Notes: generated by a model not told the origin, from the sequence alone. 64,000 nt of DNA from Oscillospiraceae bacterium (GCA_009784445.1 WRBQ01000001.1:1-64000); one strand, 5' to 3'; numbered from the stretch's first letter, positions 26,120 to 36,448 are shown. Translations and numbers: made by a program.

Positions 26120-27709
26120 TTAAAGTTTAATGTCTCGCCTACGATAGCCAATCAGCCCTACTGTGCTTAGCGCTGCAGCAATGCCGGTGAGCACAATCAG
26201 CGGCAGCCAGGCGAAGTCATCCACCGGCAGCTGGGGAATCCAGCCGAAGGGGGTGAAGCGTTGGGTGAATTCCGCCACGTCCTGCGGGAACATCAGCCTG
26301 CCCATGTAGTTGAAGAAGAACGATATGCCGAACACTGCCCAGGCAATCCAGCCGAGTTTTGGTGCCCAACCAACCAGCAGCACGCACAGCCCTAGCATGA
26401 CCCAAATGGCAGGCAGATAGCTCAATCCGCCCAGTATGAACTGCCCTAGTGACAGATTAGCTGCGCCCTGCGAAGCCAAGTACATCCCCAGTGCATTGAG
26501 CGCGGGCATTACAATGCTGAACAACACGCCCATGGTCATGAATGCCGCCATCATCTTCCAGCGCGGCACAGCACGGGCATAAAGTGACTCGAGGCGGTGG
26601 TGTTTTTCTTCGCCCCACACGCGCTTGACGGCGATCATCACCGGCACAACGCTGAGCAAGCCCATCATCATCAACAGCATGCCCACAAAGCCTTGGGCCA
26701 TGTTGGGAATGTCGCCCATGGTGGCCAGCATGTCTTGCAGCATGTCGATTTCGAAAAAGTCATCCATGCCCAGCGATACGCCGTACATTGCGCCAAAGCT
26801 GAACAACGCAATGGCCCAGCCAATGAAGCTGCCGCGCAACATGCGCCAGGCAAAGCCCAGTGGGCTAAGCAGCAGTGGGCTAGCCTCCCCTGCCCCTTTG
26901 CGGGCGGGCACGAGGCCCTCGCCCAAGTCGCGTCGTTTGCAAAGCAGCAGAGCGATTGCGGCCAAAACAGCGGCAACAGCAAGCATCACCACAATGGGCA
27001 GCAAGCGGTTTTGATAGAAGGCATAAGTTTGCATGGGCAGTCCCATGACGGACAGCCAGCTGAGCCAGTTGCCATCCACGTAGGCATCACCCACTGCACG
27101 CAGCAAGAACAGCGCGCTCATGGTGGCCATAGCACCGGTGGTTGCGCCGCGCGCGGTGCTGAACACCTGCGCCATCAACAACGCAAGGGCGGCAAAGAAA
27201 ATGCCCGCCGCGCCCAGTGCTGCGCTATAGACCCATGCACCAGCGACAGTGATGCCATCCATGGGCATGAACATTAGCCCTATGGCGCTGACGACAGTGA
27301 TTTTGATGTTGAGCGAAACCGCGCTGGTGAGTGTAGCAAGGGTGCTGGTTAGGCGGCCAATGGGCAGCGAGCGCAGCACCTCCATGCGGCCAAGTTCTTC
27401 GTCTGCACGGGTGTGGCGCACCACGAAGAAGATGTTCATGCAAGCAATGGCGATGACAAATAGCAGCAGGCTCATTTGGCTCATGACCATGGCGGAACTG
27501 ATGGCATGCAGGCCATACACAGGGCCAACCATGGCGATCATCGCTGGGGTATTCATCGTGGCGGCGATGGCAGCCATTTCTTGCGGTGTGCCGAACAAAT
27601 TCGAAAACAGCGGTGCAAAGCCAATCATCAGCCCGGCAATGCCCAGCAGCCAAACGAGGCTGTTGATGCGCTCGCGCTTGATGATGAGGCGAATGTATCG
27701 AAATAGCAT
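26120..27709 (-). CDS. ABC-2 type exporter permease
   Basis: 529-residue membrane protein with about twelve hydrophobic segments arranged as two similar six-helix halves (NSLVWLLGIAGLMIGF and FIGWAIALFSFGAMYG open the halves), the size of double-length ABC-2 permeases such as those of antibiotic or drug exporters. Works with the ATPase at 27832. Separated from it by a BIME but in the same direction, and followed by a terminator. Substrate unknown; control by a TetR regulator suggests export of a toxic compound. Confidence 0.85.
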   Translation of the reverse strand: MLFRYIRLIIKRERINSLVWLLGIAGLMIGFAPLFSNLFGTPQEMAAIAATMNTPAMIAMVGPVYGLHAISSAMVMSQMSLLLFVIAIACMNIFFVVRHTRADEELGRMEVLRSLPIGRLTSTLATLTSAVSLNIKITVVSAIGLMFMPMDGITVAGAWVYSAALGAAGIFFAALALLMAQVFSTARGATTGAMATMSALFLLRAVGDAYVDGNWLSWLSVMGLPMQTYAFYQNRLLPIVVMLAVAAVLAAIALLLCKRRDLGEGLVPARKGAGEASPLLLSPLGFAWRMLRGSFIGWAIALFSFGAMYGVSLGMDDFFEIDMLQDMLATMGDIPNMAQGFVGMLLMMMGLLSVVPVMIAVKRVWGEEKHHRLESLYARAVPRWKMMAAFMTMGVLFSIVMPALNALGMYLASQGAANLSLGQFILGGLSYLPAIWVMLGLCVLLVGWAPKLGWIAWAVFGISFFFNYMGRLMFPQDVAEFTQRFTPFGWIPQLPVDDFAWLPLIVLTGIAAALSTVGLIGYRRRDIKL

Positions 27710-27742
27710 AGGCTTTCTCCTTAAAGTTTTAGTATACCGGTA

Positions 27743-27813
27743 GTAGGGGCGGCCATTGGCCGTCCGTGGATTTTAACGGCACATGAGGGCGGACGCGCAA
27801 TGCGCGCCCCTAC
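27743..27813. repeat. BIME (two inverted REP units)
   Basis: REP units 27743-27766 (arms GGCC) and 27790-27813 (arms GCGC), GTAG feet outermost. It lies between the ATPase and permease genes of one operon, so it will be in the transcript. Confidence 0.92.
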
Positions 27814-27831
27814 ACGTATCAGCAAAATCCC

Positions 27832-28542
27832 CTAGCCCTCATATTGCTTCAAGAATACATCTTCAAGCGATTTGCCGGGGTGGGCTGCGATGAGATTTTC
27901 CAGCGTATCGCAGGCAACGATTTCACCAGCACGGATGATGCTGATTTTGTCGGCCAGGCGCTCCACTTCGCTCATGATGTGGCTGCTAAGCAGCACGCTT
28001 TTGCCGTCGGCTTTTAGTTTCAGCACGCAGTCTTGAAAGACTTTTTCCAGTAGTGGGTCAAGCCCGCTGGTGGGTTCATCAAAGATGTATAGATCAGCGT
28101 TGGCGGCAAAGGCGGCCACCAAGGCAACTTTCTGCCGGTTGCCCTTGCTGTATGTGCGGCATTTCTTTGCGGGATCAAGCTGGAATAGCTCAAGATATTT
28201 CGTGCGGCGTGCGGGGTCAATTTTGCTACCGCGCAGGCTAAGAAACAGGTCAATCACTTCGCCGCCGGTGAGGTTAGGCCACAGGTTCACGTCGCCGGGC
28301 ACATAGGCCAAGCGTTTGTGCAATTCCACGGCGTCTTTCCAGGCGTCTTGCCCGAACAGCTTTACATTGCCCTCTGTGGCTTTCAATGTGCCGAGAAGAC
28401 ATCTGATTGTGGTGGTTTTTCCGGCGCCGTTGGGACCCAAAAAGGCCCGCACCTCGCCGGGGTTGACTGTCATGTTAACGTTGCTCAGTGCGGTGAACTT
28501 GCCAAAGCGCTTAACTAGGCCATTGATTTCGATGGTGTGCAT
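27832..28542 (-). CDS. ABC exporter ATPase
   Basis: 236-residue ABC ATPase. Walker A GPNGAGKTT, Walker B LYIFDEPTSGLD and switch histidine in LLSSHIMSEVE. The signature is YSKGNRQK rather than LSGGQ, a variant seen in some ABC-2 exporter ATPases. Pairs with the permease at 26120. It lies 54 bp behind the hydrolase gene in the TetR-led operon. Confidence 0.92.
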   Translation of the reverse strand: MHTIEINGLVKRFGKFTALSNVNMTVNPGEVRAFLGPNGAGKTTTIRCLLGTLKATEGNVKLFGQDAWKDAVELHKRLAYVPGDVNLWPNLTGGEVIDLFLSLRGSKIDPARRTKYLELFQLDPAKKCRTYSKGNRQKVALVAAFAANADLYIFDEPTSGLDPLLEKVFQDCVLKLKADGKSVLLSSHIMSEVERLADKISIIRAGEIVACDTLENLIAAHPGKSLEDVFLKQYEG

Positions 28543-28596
28543 ATGTGTACCTCCTATGTGGTTTATTTGTAGAAAATTGCTCGGGGATGTTTTTAC

Positions 28597-29661
28597 TTAT
28601 GCCATGAATTTTTCGCCAACATCAAAGGCTTTGCCTGTTGTTGCTTGCTTAAGCCAAGTTGCGACGGAAATTCCGTCCTGCATGTTGCCAAACAACAATT
28701 TTGGTGTGCCTGCAAAGGTATGCGGTGTGGCACCGTCTTTGTTCTTGCCGTGGTCGGTGAGATAAACGTGATAATTTGGAATTTCCAGCTTTAGTGTCCG
28801 CACTATTTCTGCCAAGCTGGTGCGAAACTCCTCCAATGCGGTTGCATTTGCCTGCAATGTCCCATACTTCTTTTTGTGCATGAACGAAGCCAGTGCGGCG
28901 TCCCATACGGAGTTCGCGTGCAAAAACTGTGTGGTTGGCGGCATATGATCACGTGCATAGCGAAACAGGTCGGCAATCAACGATTCGCTCTTGATGTACG
29001 GCAGCAAGTCGGGTCGCACATTCCAAATGTCTTTCGCGATTTGCGGCCAAATTGGGCTATCGATGTGTGCCCCTTCCGAATAAACCACCACGCGTTTGCA
29101 GAGCGGATATAGATGCTGAATCTGTGGTGCGTGCGCCAGGCAACCGAATCCGCCTGCGCTCAGCCCCATGACCATTAGGATTTCCGGCGTTTCGGGGCAG
29201 AGTTCCTTGAGCAGAGCTAAGGCTGCGGACACGTTCTTTTGTCCGTGATGGTGCAATGTTTTAGCTTCACCCTTTAGGCTTTGGTAAGGATAATCGTTGT
29301 TCTCCAGATGGAAATCGCCGCTAACATAGGGGATGTTAAGCATGTGCCAATCACGAAAAGGATTGCGTTTATCGCTGGCCTTGAACAAGCCTGCATCGGC
29401 GAAGCGCAGCTGTGCGTTGATCACATCGGACATATAAAACGCTTCTTGGCGCTTGAGCATTACAGCCGGTGTGTATGGGCGTGCGGCGGTTTCTTCGTTC
29501 CAAGATGCACCACCACCAATGAAGTTGACCAGCAGGTTGTTGGTTGTGCCACGTTTGAGCAAAACTTGGTAGGGCTTGCCCGTGCTGCTCACGCAGCCAT
29601 TTAGTGGCTTTCGATACCACTTTTGCGCACGTGCAGTTGGCGCGTTCCATAACTTCAGCAT
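28597..29661 (-). CDS. Pectinacetylesterase-family alpha/beta hydrolase
   Basis: 354 residues, no signal peptide. The family signatures are NFIGGGASWN near residue 48 (oxyanion region), the nucleophile elbow GLSAGGFG near 168 and a C-terminal histidine region (DHGKNKDGATPHTF), matching plant and bacterial pectinacetylesterase-like serine hydrolases. Since it lacks an export signal and is linked to an ABC exporter and a TetR gene, a cytoplasmic deacylation or detoxification role is more likely than pectin breakdown (inference). Starts 15 bp after the TetR stop. Confidence 0.75.
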   Translation of the reverse strand: MLKLWNAPTARAQKWYRKPLNGCVSSTGKPYQVLLKRGTTNNLLVNFIGGGASWNEETAARPYTPAVMLKRQEAFYMSDVINAQLRFADAGLFKASDKRNPFRDWHMLNIPYVSGDFHLENNDYPYQSLKGEAKTLHHHGQKNVSAALALLKELCPETPEILMVMGLSAGGFGCLAHAPQIQHLYPLCKRVVVYSEGAHIDSPIWPQIAKDIWNVRPDLLPYIKSESLIADLFRYARDHMPPTTQFLHANSVWDAALASFMHKKKYGTLQANATALEEFRTSLAEIVRTLKLEIPNYHVYLTDHGKNKDGATPHTFAGTPKLLFGNMQDGISVATWLKQATTGKAFDVGEKFMA

Positions 29662-29676
29662 GGATTGATCTCCTGT

Positions 29677-30294
29677 TTATTTGTAGAATAATTTGCGCAG
29701 GTCTGCCAGAAATGCGTAGTAGTTTTCCCATTGCTCGGGGCCAGTGCGTGTGCTGCCGTCTTTGATGCTGGCGGTCACGTCTTGCTCCATGCGCTCAAGC
29801 AGCCAGCGCATATACTGGATGGCGGTGACGGGCGGTATGTCGTCGCGCAGCAGGCTGTAGTCTAAGCCATCGTAAAGTTTGTGATACATTTGCTGCTGCA
29901 GTTCGGCAAGCCGTGTAGCGAATTTCTCGGTGTGTGCGTTTTTGCGATAAAGACTTTCGTAAAATCGCATCAGCAGCGGGTCGCTAGCCATCATATCTTG
30001 CTTGTGCTTGGCAATTTGCAGGTAGCGCGCCAGAAAGTCGCCGTCTGCGAAGTGTAGCTGCTGCAAAAACGCTGCGGGCGGCTGCAAGGCGTATTCGCAC
30101 AGGAATTCGTACAGTTCCTCCTTGCTGCCGAAATAGTAAAACAGCATGCCCTTGCCAATGCCTGCGGCCTTCACAATGGCGTTGGTTGACGCCCGTTCAT
30201 AGCCCTGAGTGGCGAATTCCTCCATGGCTGCATGCAAAATGCGTTGCTGCTTTTCGGCGTCTAGCGCGTGAAATAAGTCGAATCGACCAGTCAA
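29677..30294 (-). CDS. TetR/AcrR family regulator
   Basis: 205-residue repressor. HTH at about residues 10-55 (TNAIVKAAGIGKGMLFYYFGSKEELY); the remainder is a helical ligand-binding domain. Start TTG 30294 is supported by AAAGGAGG 7 nt upstream. Upstream lie a perfect promoter and a 25-bp palindrome overlapping the expected transcription start, so the gene is probably autorepressed and controls the hydrolase and exporter genes behind it. Confidence 0.9.
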   Translation of the reverse strand: MTGRFDLFHALDAEKQQRILHAAMEEFATQGYERASTNAIVKAAGIGKGMLFYYFGSKEELYEFLCEYALQPPAAFLQQLHFADGDFLARYLQIAKHKQDMMASDPLLMRFYESLYRKNAHTEKFATRLAELQQQMYHKLYDGLDYSLLRDDIPPVTAIQYMRWLLERMEQDVTASIKDGSTRTGPEQWENYYAFLADLRKLFYK

Positions 30295-30312
30295 ACGACC
30301 ACCTCCTTTTAT

Positions 30313-30337
30313 TTCATAGACCATTGTGGTCTATGAA
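30313..30337 (-). promoter_or_regulatory. Candidate TetR operator
   Basis: Perfect palindrome with 11-bp arms (TTCATAGACCA and its complement) around a 3-bp centre. It lies just downstream of the -10 element of the TetR promoter, where a bound repressor would block initiation. Confidence 0.85.
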
Positions 30338-30338
30338 A

Positions 30339-30367
30339 ATTATAGCACAGGTCGAATTGAATGTCAA
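30339..30367 (-). promoter_or_regulatory. SigA-type promoter of the TetR operon
   Basis: TTGACA (30362-30367 on the minus strand), 17-bp spacer, TATAAT (30339-30344). Confidence 0.9.
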
Positions 30368-30401
30368 GTGTTTTTAAAAAATTATTTTTTCACAAAAACA
30401 G

Positions 30402-30430
30402 TTGACCTGCTTCGCACAATCTGTTATAAT
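30402..30430 (+). promoter_or_regulatory. SigA-type promoter of leuACDB
   Basis: TTGACC (30402-30407), 17-bp spacer, TATAAT (30425-30430). Only about 30 nt separate the expected start from leuA, so there is no room for a T-box or leader-peptide attenuator. Confidence 0.85.
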
Positions 30431-30464
30431 GAAAAGAAGTGTAAGGACAAGGAGAGTGTCTATC

Positions 30465-31994
30465 ATGGCAAAGCGAATTAAAGTGTTTGATACCACACTG
30501 CGTGACGGCGAGCAGTCGCCTGGCTGCAGCATGAACCTCAACGAAAAACTCGAGGTTGCAAAGCAGCTGGAAAAATTGGGTGTTGATGTCATCGAGGCCG
30601 GCTATGCGTTTTCGTCGCCCGAGGATTTTGAAAGCGTAACGGCTATTGCCAAGCTGGTGAAAAACGCCGGTGTGGCTAGCCTTAGCCGTGCGCTGAACAA
30701 AGACATTGACGCGGCCTATGATGCCGTGCGGCACAGTGCTGCGCCGCGTGTGCATATCTTTTTGGCCACGTCGCCCATTCATATGCAGTATAAACTGAAG
30801 ATGACCGAGGACGAGGTGGTAGCGCGTGCTGCCGCTGCCGTGGCGCATGCAAAGAAATATTGCAGCGACATTGAATTTTCAGCCGAAGATGCCAGCCGCA
30901 GCGACAAAGCCTTTTTGGCACGCGTGTTCAGTGAGGTGATCAAAGCGGGTGCGACGGTGCTCAACGTGCCCGACACCGTGGGTTATTCAACGCCCGATGA
31001 AATGGCTGCACTGGTGACCTACTTGCTGGAAAATGTGCAGGACATTGACAAGGCGGACATCTCGGTGCACTGCCACAACGACTTGGGGCTTGCGGTGGCC
31101 AACACCTTGGCGTGTGTCAAAGCCGGTGCCACACAAGTGGAATGCACCATCAACGGCATTGGCGAGCGTGCGGGCAATGCAAGCTTGGAAGAACTGGTGA
31201 TGAACCTGCACACCCGCGCAGATGTATATGGCGGCGCACAAACCGGTGTGAAGACCGATCAAATCTACCGCGCCAGCCGCTTGGTGCAGAAAATCACAGG
31301 CGTAAAAGTTGCGCCGACCAAAGCCATTGTGGGTAAAAACGCCTTTGCGCATGAGTCTGGCATTCACCAGCATGGCGTGCTTGCGCACCGTGAGACCTAT
31401 GAGATTATGACGCCGCAAAGCATTGGCATTCCGCAAAACAAAATGGTGCTGGGCAAACACAGCGGCCGCCACGGCTTCAAAGATCGCTTGACGGAGCTGG
31501 GTTATTATCTGAACCAACAGGAAATTGACGAGGCCTTCGTGCGCTTCAAAGCATTGGCCGACAAGAAAAAAGTTATCTTCGATGAAGACCTTGAAATCTT
31601 GGTGAAGAACGCAACGTCGGATTATAGCCAGCAACGCTTTACGCTGGTGAATTTTAAAATTGATAGCTACAAGGCGTCGGCGCAGGCACACATTTGCTTG
31701 GACGTGCGCGACAGCGGCGAAGAAAGCGCGATATGCCTGAGCAACAGCGGTCCTCTTGAGGCGGCCTTCAGCGCCATCAATGAAATCATCAAGCGTCATG
31801 GCTGCAAATTTGAAAAAGATGCGTTGAAACACTATGATGTGCATGCAGCAAGCGGCGGCGAAGATGCAGTTGCCGCAGCGGTAGTTAAACTGGCCTGTGG
31901 CGACAAAAAAGTCACTGGCCGTGGCGAAAGCACCAACACAATCATGGCCAGCATTGAGGCTTATCTGAACGGAGTGAATAAATTATGGGCATGA
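30465..31994 (+). CDS. leuA: 2-isopropylmalate synthase
   Basis: 509 residues; condenses 2-ketoisovalerate with acetyl-CoA, the first committed step of leucine synthesis. Catalytic TIM barrel: [13 protein letters not shown] at the N-terminus, [12 protein letters not shown] (metal ligands) and [16 protein letters not shown]. The C-terminal 120 residues form the leucine-binding LeuA dimer domain (allosteric feedback). Start ATG 30465 follows AAGGAG at a slightly long 10 nt. Overlaps leuC by 10 bp. Confidence 0.97.
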   Translation: MAKRIKVFDTTLRDGEQSPGCSMNLNEKLEVAKQLEKLGVDVIEAGYAFSSPEDFESVTAIAKLVKNAGVASLSRALNKDIDAAYDAVRHSAAPRVHIFLATSPIHMQYKLKMTEDEVVARAAAAVAHAKKYCSDIEFSAEDASRSDKAFLARVFSEVIKAGATVLNVPDTVGYSTPDEMAALVTYLLENVQDIDKADISVHCHNDLGLAVANTLACVKAGATQVECTINGIGERAGNASLEELVMNLHTRADVYGGAQTGVKTDQIYRASRLVQKITGVKVAPTKAIVGKNAFAHESGIHQHGVLAHRETYEIMTPQSIGIPQNKMVLGKHSGRHGFKDRLTELGYYLNQQEIDEAFVRFKALADKKKVIFDEDLEILVKNATSDYSQQRFTLVNFKIDSYKASAQAHICLDVRDSGEESAICLSNSGPLEAAFSAINEIIKRHGCKFEKDALKHYDVHAASGGEDAVAAAVVKLACGDKKVTGRGESTNTIMASIEAYLNGVNKLWA

Positions 31995-33244
31995 CGATAA
32001 CACAGAAAATACTGGCGGCGCATGCAGGACTGGATAGCGTGGTTGCCGGGCAGCTGATTGAAGCAAACCTCGACCTCGTGCTGGGCAACGACATCACCGC
32101 GCCGGTGGCCATTGATGAGATGACCAAACATGACCTTGACCGCGTGTTTTCGCAGGAAAAAATCGCGCTGGTGATGGATCACTTCACACCCTGCCGAGAT
32201 ATCAAAGCCGCGCAGGCTTGCCAAAAAGTGCGCAACTTTGCGCACAGGCACGGCATCAAGCATTTTTTTGATGTGGGCGACATGGGCATTGAGCACTGCC
32301 TGCTGCCCGAAAAAGGCATTGTGAAGGCGGGCGATTGCATCATCGGCGCAGACTCGCACACCTGTACTTACGGCGCGCTGGGGGCGTTCAGCACCGGCGT
32401 GGGCAGCACCGACATGGCTGCGGGCATGGTGACGGGCAAGGCGTGGTTCAAAGTGCCGGGCGCGATTAAGTTCACGCTGACGGGCGAGTTTGCGCCGCAT
32501 GTGAGCGGCAAAGATTTGATTTTGCACATCATCGGTATGATTGGCGTGGACGGCGCGTTGTATCAATCCATGGAGTTTTGCGGGCCCGGTGTGGCAAACA
32601 TCAACATGGAAAACCGCCTGACTATCACCAACATGGCCATTGAGGCTGGCGCCAAAAACGGCATTTTTCCGGTGGACGAGCAAACCATTGCCTATATGAA
32701 CAAAGCTGGCGTGACGGACTACACCGTGTATGAGGCAGATAGCGACGCAATCTACGACAGAGAAATTGAGATTGATCTAAGCCAGGTAAAACCCACGGTG
32801 GCTTTCCCTCACTTGCCGGAGAATACTCACACAGTCGACAGCATTACCGAGAACATTGTGATTGACCAAGTGGTCATCGGCAGCTGCACCAATGGCTGGT
32901 ATAGCGACTTGGAGGCAGCGGCAAATGTGCTGCGCGGGCAAAAAGTTGCCGCCAATGTGCGCTGCATTATCTTCCCCGGCACGCAGCAGATTTATCTGGA
33001 TGCGATGCGCGACGGGCTGCTGGAAGTGTTTATCAAAGCTGGTTGTGCGGTGAGCACGCCCACCTGCGGGCCTTGCTTGGGCGGTCACAGCGGTTGCTTG
33101 GCGCAAGGTGAGCGCGCCGTGGCGACCACCAACCGCAACTTTGTTGGCCGCATGGGTCACACCGAAAGCGAAATCTATCTGGCCAGCCCTTATGTTGCGG
33201 CCAAAGCTGCAATTGCTGGCTATTTGGGAGGAGATATACTATGA
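31985..33244 (+). CDS. leuC: 3-isopropylmalate dehydratase large subunit
   Basis: 419-residue aconitase-family enzyme subunit that isomerises 2- to 3-isopropylmalate. Iron-sulfur ligand motifs GSCTNG near residue 297 and [13 protein letters not shown] near 357, with [10 protein letters not shown] near 120. Short archaeal/clostridial-type LeuC (about 420 rather than 470 residues). Works with LeuD, whose gene overlaps by 4 bp. Confidence 0.97.
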   Translation: MGMTITQKILAAHAGLDSVVAGQLIEANLDLVLGNDITAPVAIDEMTKHDLDRVFSQEKIALVMDHFTPCRDIKAAQACQKVRNFAHRHGIKHFFDVGDMGIEHCLLPEKGIVKAGDCIIGADSHTCTYGALGAFSTGVGSTDMAAGMVTGKAWFKVPGAIKFTLTGEFAPHVSGKDLILHIIGMIGVDGALYQSMEFCGPGVANINMENRLTITNMAIEAGAKNGIFPVDEQTIAYMNKAGVTDYTVYEADSDAIYDREIEIDLSQVKPTVAFPHLPENTHTVDSITENIVIDQVVIGSCTNGWYSDLEAAANVLRGQKVAANVRCIIFPGTQQIYLDAMRDGLLEVFIKAGCAVSTPTCGPCLGGHSGCLAQGERAVATTNRNFVGRMGHTESEIYLASPYVAAKAAIAGYLGGDIL

Positions 33245-33720
33245 CCGCAAAAGGCACAGTACACAAATATGGCGACAACGTGGATACTGACGTGATTCTA
33301 CCCGCGCGGCATCTCACTACCACCGACCCCAACGAGCTGGCCAAGCACTGCATGGAAGATATTGATACTGCATTTATCACGCGCGTGCAGGCGGGTGACA
33401 TCATGGTAGCGGGCAAAAACTTTGGTTGCGGCAGCAGCCGCGAGCACGCACCCATAGCCATCAAGGCCAGCGGTATTTCCTGCGTGATTGCCGAAAGCTT
33501 CGCACGCATTTTCTACCGCAACGCCATCAACATTGGCTTGCCAATTGTGGAAAGTGCCGCGGCAACCAAGGCCATTGCAAACGGCGAAACGGTTGAAGTT
33601 GACTTCACCCGCGGCATTGTGTTTGCGGGTGGATGCGAGTATGAAATCGCGCCGTTTCCGCCGTTTTTGCAAAATATCATTCAAGCTGGTGGGCTGTTGC
33701 CTGCCATTCAAAACAGCTAG
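33241..33720 (+). CDS. leuD: 3-isopropylmalate dehydratase small subunit
   Basis: 159-residue swivel subunit of the isomerase. Contains [15 protein letters not shown] at the N-terminus and [14 protein letters not shown], both characteristic. Short LeuD form that pairs with the short LeuC. ATGA overlap with leuC. Confidence 0.97.
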   Translation: MTAKGTVHKYGDNVDTDVILPARHLTTTDPNELAKHCMEDIDTAFITRVQAGDIMVAGKNFGCGSSREHAPIAIKASGISCVIAESFARIFYRNAINIGLPIVESAAATKAIANGETVEVDFTRGIVFAGGCEYEIAPFPPFLQNIIQAGGLLPAIQNS

Positions 33721-33732
33721 GAGAGAATAACC

Positions 33733-34803
33733 ATGAAGTACAACATTGCAGTGATTGAAGGCGACGGCATTGGCCCGGAAATCACGCGTGAGGCCATCAA
33801 AGTCCTCAACGCCGTTGGCGAAAAATTCGGGCACACGTTTAGTTACACCCATGTGCTGATGGGCGGCTGCGCCATTGACGCACACGGCACAGCCCTGCCC
33901 CAAGAAACCACCGACGTTTGCCTCGCAAGCGACAGCGTGCTGCTGGGTGCCATCGGCGGCCCACAGTGGGATAACCTGCCCGGCGATCAACGGCCCGAAA
34001 CGGGATTGCTGGCCTTGCGCCGCGCCATGGGCTGTTTTGCGAACATCCGCCCGGCCAAGCTGTGGCAGCCGCTGAAAATCGCCTGCCCGCTGCGCACTGA
34101 CATCGCCGAAAAAGGTATCGACATGCTCATCGTGCGTGAGCTGACCGGCGGCATCTACTTCGGCGAACGCGGCCGCGACGCAGACGGTGCATACGACACC
34201 AAGCGCTACAGTGAAATGGAAGTGCGCCGCATTGCCAAAATCGGCTTTGAAACTGCACGCCTGCGCGGCAAGAAGCTGCATAGCATCGACAAAGCCAATG
34301 TGCTGGAAAGTTGCCGCCTGTGGCGCGAAGTGGTTGCCGACGTGGCCAAAGATTACCCTGATGTGGAATATCAAGACATGCTGGTGGACAACGCTGCCAT
34401 GCAGCTGGTGAAGTCGCCTTGGCAGTTTGATGTGATTCTTGCGCCGAACATGTTTGGCGACATTCTGAGTGATGAAGCCGGTGCGGTTACCGGTTCGCTG
34501 GGCATGCTGGCCTCGGCCTCCATTGGCGAGACCAAGTGCGGGCTATATGAACCCAGCCACGGCAGTGCACCGCGCATGGCCGGGCTAAATAAAGCCAATC
34601 CCCTCGCTACCATCCTCAGCGCGGCGATGATGCTGCAATATAGCTTTGGCTTGCTGGACGAAGCCAAGGCTGTGGAAGATGCTGTGCTGCACTGCCTGGA
34701 AAATGGCGTGCGCACCTACGACATCGTCGGCGACACCGGCGTGACGCCCATTGGCACGAGCGACATGGGCGATGCTGTGGCTGCGGCGGTGCTGGCGGGT
34801 TAG
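33733..34803 (+). CDS. leuB: 3-isopropylmalate dehydrogenase
   Basis: 356-residue NAD-dependent oxidative decarboxylase. Typical EGDGIGPEITREA at the N-terminus, RELTGGIYFGERGRD, and the C-terminal EPSHGSAPRMAGLNKANP with the NAD-binding loop. Last leu gene, 12 bp after leuD with AGGAGAG before the ATG. Followed at once by a palindromic repeat that could end transcription. Confidence 0.97.
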   Translation: MKYNIAVIEGDGIGPEITREAIKVLNAVGEKFGHTFSYTHVLMGGCAIDAHGTALPQETTDVCLASDSVLLGAIGGPQWDNLPGDQRPETGLLALRRAMGCFANIRPAKLWQPLKIACPLRTDIAEKGIDMLIVRELTGGIYFGERGRDADGAYDTKRYSEMEVRRIAKIGFETARLRGKKLHSIDKANVLESCRLWREVVADVAKDYPDVEYQDMLVDNAAMQLVKSPWQFDVILAPNMFGDILSDEAGAVTGSLGMLASASIGETKCGLYEPSHGSAPRMAGLNKANPLATILSAAMMLQYSFGLLDEAKAVEDAVLHCLENGVRTYDIVGDTGVTPIGTSDMGDAVAAAVLAG

Positions 34804-34910
34804 CGCGAAGTTTTGCTACTTTTTTTGCAAAAAAAGTAATCAAAAAAACCTAGATTGACTGATTATGAATTTGCTGTGCCTATCATAGAACACAGCGAAG
34901 CGAAGAAAAG
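34804..34910 (+). repeat. Composite repeat after leuB
   Basis: GCGAAG, the T7-GC-A7 palindrome and CAAAAAAACCTAG (34804-34853) are followed at 34887-34910 by AGAACACAGCGAAGCGA. The same two modules occur together at 47221-47315 and, inverted, at 38022-38168, suggesting one composite element of about 100-150 bp. Confidence 0.75.
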
Positions 34911-34918
34911 GGGCGTTT

Positions 34919-36445
34919 ATGCAAGACACTATCACGCAAGTTGTTGATACAGAGCAAAAAGTCGTGCCTCGCAAGGAGTTTTTCTCCTACTGCACAGCGG
35001 CTACGGGGCAAGGCATGGTGTTTGGCATCATGTCGTCGTATATGTCGGACTTTCACCTGAATGTGCTGCGCGTTAATCCCCTGTTTGCGTTTTTTCTCAC
35101 GCTCATCACCCGTGTGATGGATGCCTTCACCGACCCCTTAATGGGCATAATCGTGGACCGCGGAAACCTAAAAGGCGGCAAAATGCTGCCCTTTGTTAAG
35201 TACTCTTGGCCGTTCATTGCGGTGCTGACATTCTTTTTGTTCTTTGCGCCGAACAATATCTCGCCCATGGGCAGAATGGTTTATGCGGCGGCGATTTTTG
35301 TGCTGTGGAGCTTGGCCTACACCGTGACGGATGTGCCCTTTTGGGCGCTACCCAATCTAATGACCCCCAACCCTGAAGAACGCAGCAGCTTGCTTTCGCT
35401 TGCAACGGTGACCAACGGCGTGGGCGGTGCAGTGCCCATGGCGCTATTTATGGGCCTTGGGGTTTTGCTGCCTTTGCTAGGTGCCGACGCAGATGACCCG
35501 GCGTTTGAACGCACGCGTTTTATCATCATTGCGGCCTTTGTTTCCACGGTGGGTGTTGGGCTTTATCTGAATGCGATGCGAGCCAAAGAACGCATTAAGC
35601 TACCACCGGTGGAAAGAAAAAGCAGCCACGACGGACAAGCGCATGCCAGCACGTTCAAGCAAATCATCAAGTGCAAGCCCTTGCTGCTGATTATTGTGAT
35701 GGGCATTTTATCTGCCGGGCGATACCTGTTCAACGCCGGTGCGGTGCACGTGGCGCGCTATGTATTCTTCATTGGCTCGGAACTAGAGTTTGCCGGCATG
35801 AACGCCGCCGATCGCGCCGTTGCGCTGCAGCAGAATATCTCAACGGTGCAGATGGTGTACTCCATGGCGGTGGCGGGTGGCATGTTCGCCACCATGATTG
35901 TGGTGACACAGCTGATGAAACGCTTTAACTACAAGCAAATTCTCATTGCAAGCGGTTTGCTTGGCGCCGTGGTTTGCTTGATTGTGTTTGCGCTGGGCTA
36001 TGAAAGCTTTTGGCGCTTGGTGCCGTTTTTTGCGCTCACGGGCGTGCCGCTGGGGGCGATTAACGTGCTGATTTACCCGATGATTGGCGACGCGCTTGAC
36101 TACATGGAATGGCAAACCGGCGTGCGGCAAAGCGCGCTGGGCCAAGCCTGCGCCACCTTTACGCAGAAATTTGGCAACGCCATTGCCACCAGCTTCATTG
36201 TGCTGATGTACTTCATTGTGCAGCTTGATCTTTCGGCCTTGGATCCCAACTACATCCCCAATGTGCTGGTGGTGGGTGACACCGTGCGTGACGGCATGTT
36301 CTCGCTGGTGTCGATCATTCCCGCTGTTTCGCTGGTGTTGTGTGTGCTCCCCATCTTCTTTTATGACCTCACTGGCAAGAAGAAAGACCGCATCACCGCC
36401 GAACTCGCCCAGCAACGCGCCGAAAAGGGCATTGAAATTGCGTAG
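34919..36445 (+). CDS. GPH-type sugar:cation symporter (MFS_2)
   Basis: 508-residue MFS-2 transporter with twelve hydrophobic segments. Family features: LITRVMDAFTDPLMGIIVDR near residue 60 (cation-binding loop) and the C-terminal IGDALDYMEWQTG near 390. Members import melibiose, pentosides, glucuronides and related sugars with Na+ or H+. The window also encodes a GH36 alpha-galactosidase (12974), but 20 kb away, so a shared substrate is only a possibility. AAAAGGGG precedes the ATG. Confidence 0.88.
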   Translation: MQDTITQVVDTEQKVVPRKEFFSYCTAATGQGMVFGIMSSYMSDFHLNVLRVNPLFAFFLTLITRVMDAFTDPLMGIIVDRGNLKGGKMLPFVKYSWPFIAVLTFFLFFAPNNISPMGRMVYAAAIFVLWSLAYTVTDVPFWALPNLMTPNPEERSSLLSLATVTNGVGGAVPMALFMGLGVLLPLLGADADDPAFERTRFIIIAAFVSTVGVGLYLNAMRAKERIKLPPVERKSSHDGQAHASTFKQIIKCKPLLLIIVMGILSAGRYLFNAGAVHVARYVFFIGSELEFAGMNAADRAVALQQNISTVQMVYSMAVAGGMFATMIVVTQLMKRFNYKQILIASGLLGAVVCLIVFALGYESFWRLVPFFALTGVPLGAINVLIYPMIGDALDYMEWQTGVRQSALGQACATFTQKFGNAIATSFIVLMYFIVQLDLSALDPNYIPNVLVVGDTVRDGMFSLVSIIPAVSLVLCVLPIFFYDLTGKKKDRITAELAQQRAEKGIEIA

Positions 36446-36448
36446 GAT

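Noticed and set aside
27249-27743. Long plus-strand open frames opposite the ABC permease and other genes
   Set aside because: They are antisense shadows of GC-rich real genes, with no ribosome-binding sites or recognisable domains.
30431-30464. T-box or attenuator ahead of leuA
   Set aside because: Only about 30 nt lie between the predicted transcription start and the ATG.
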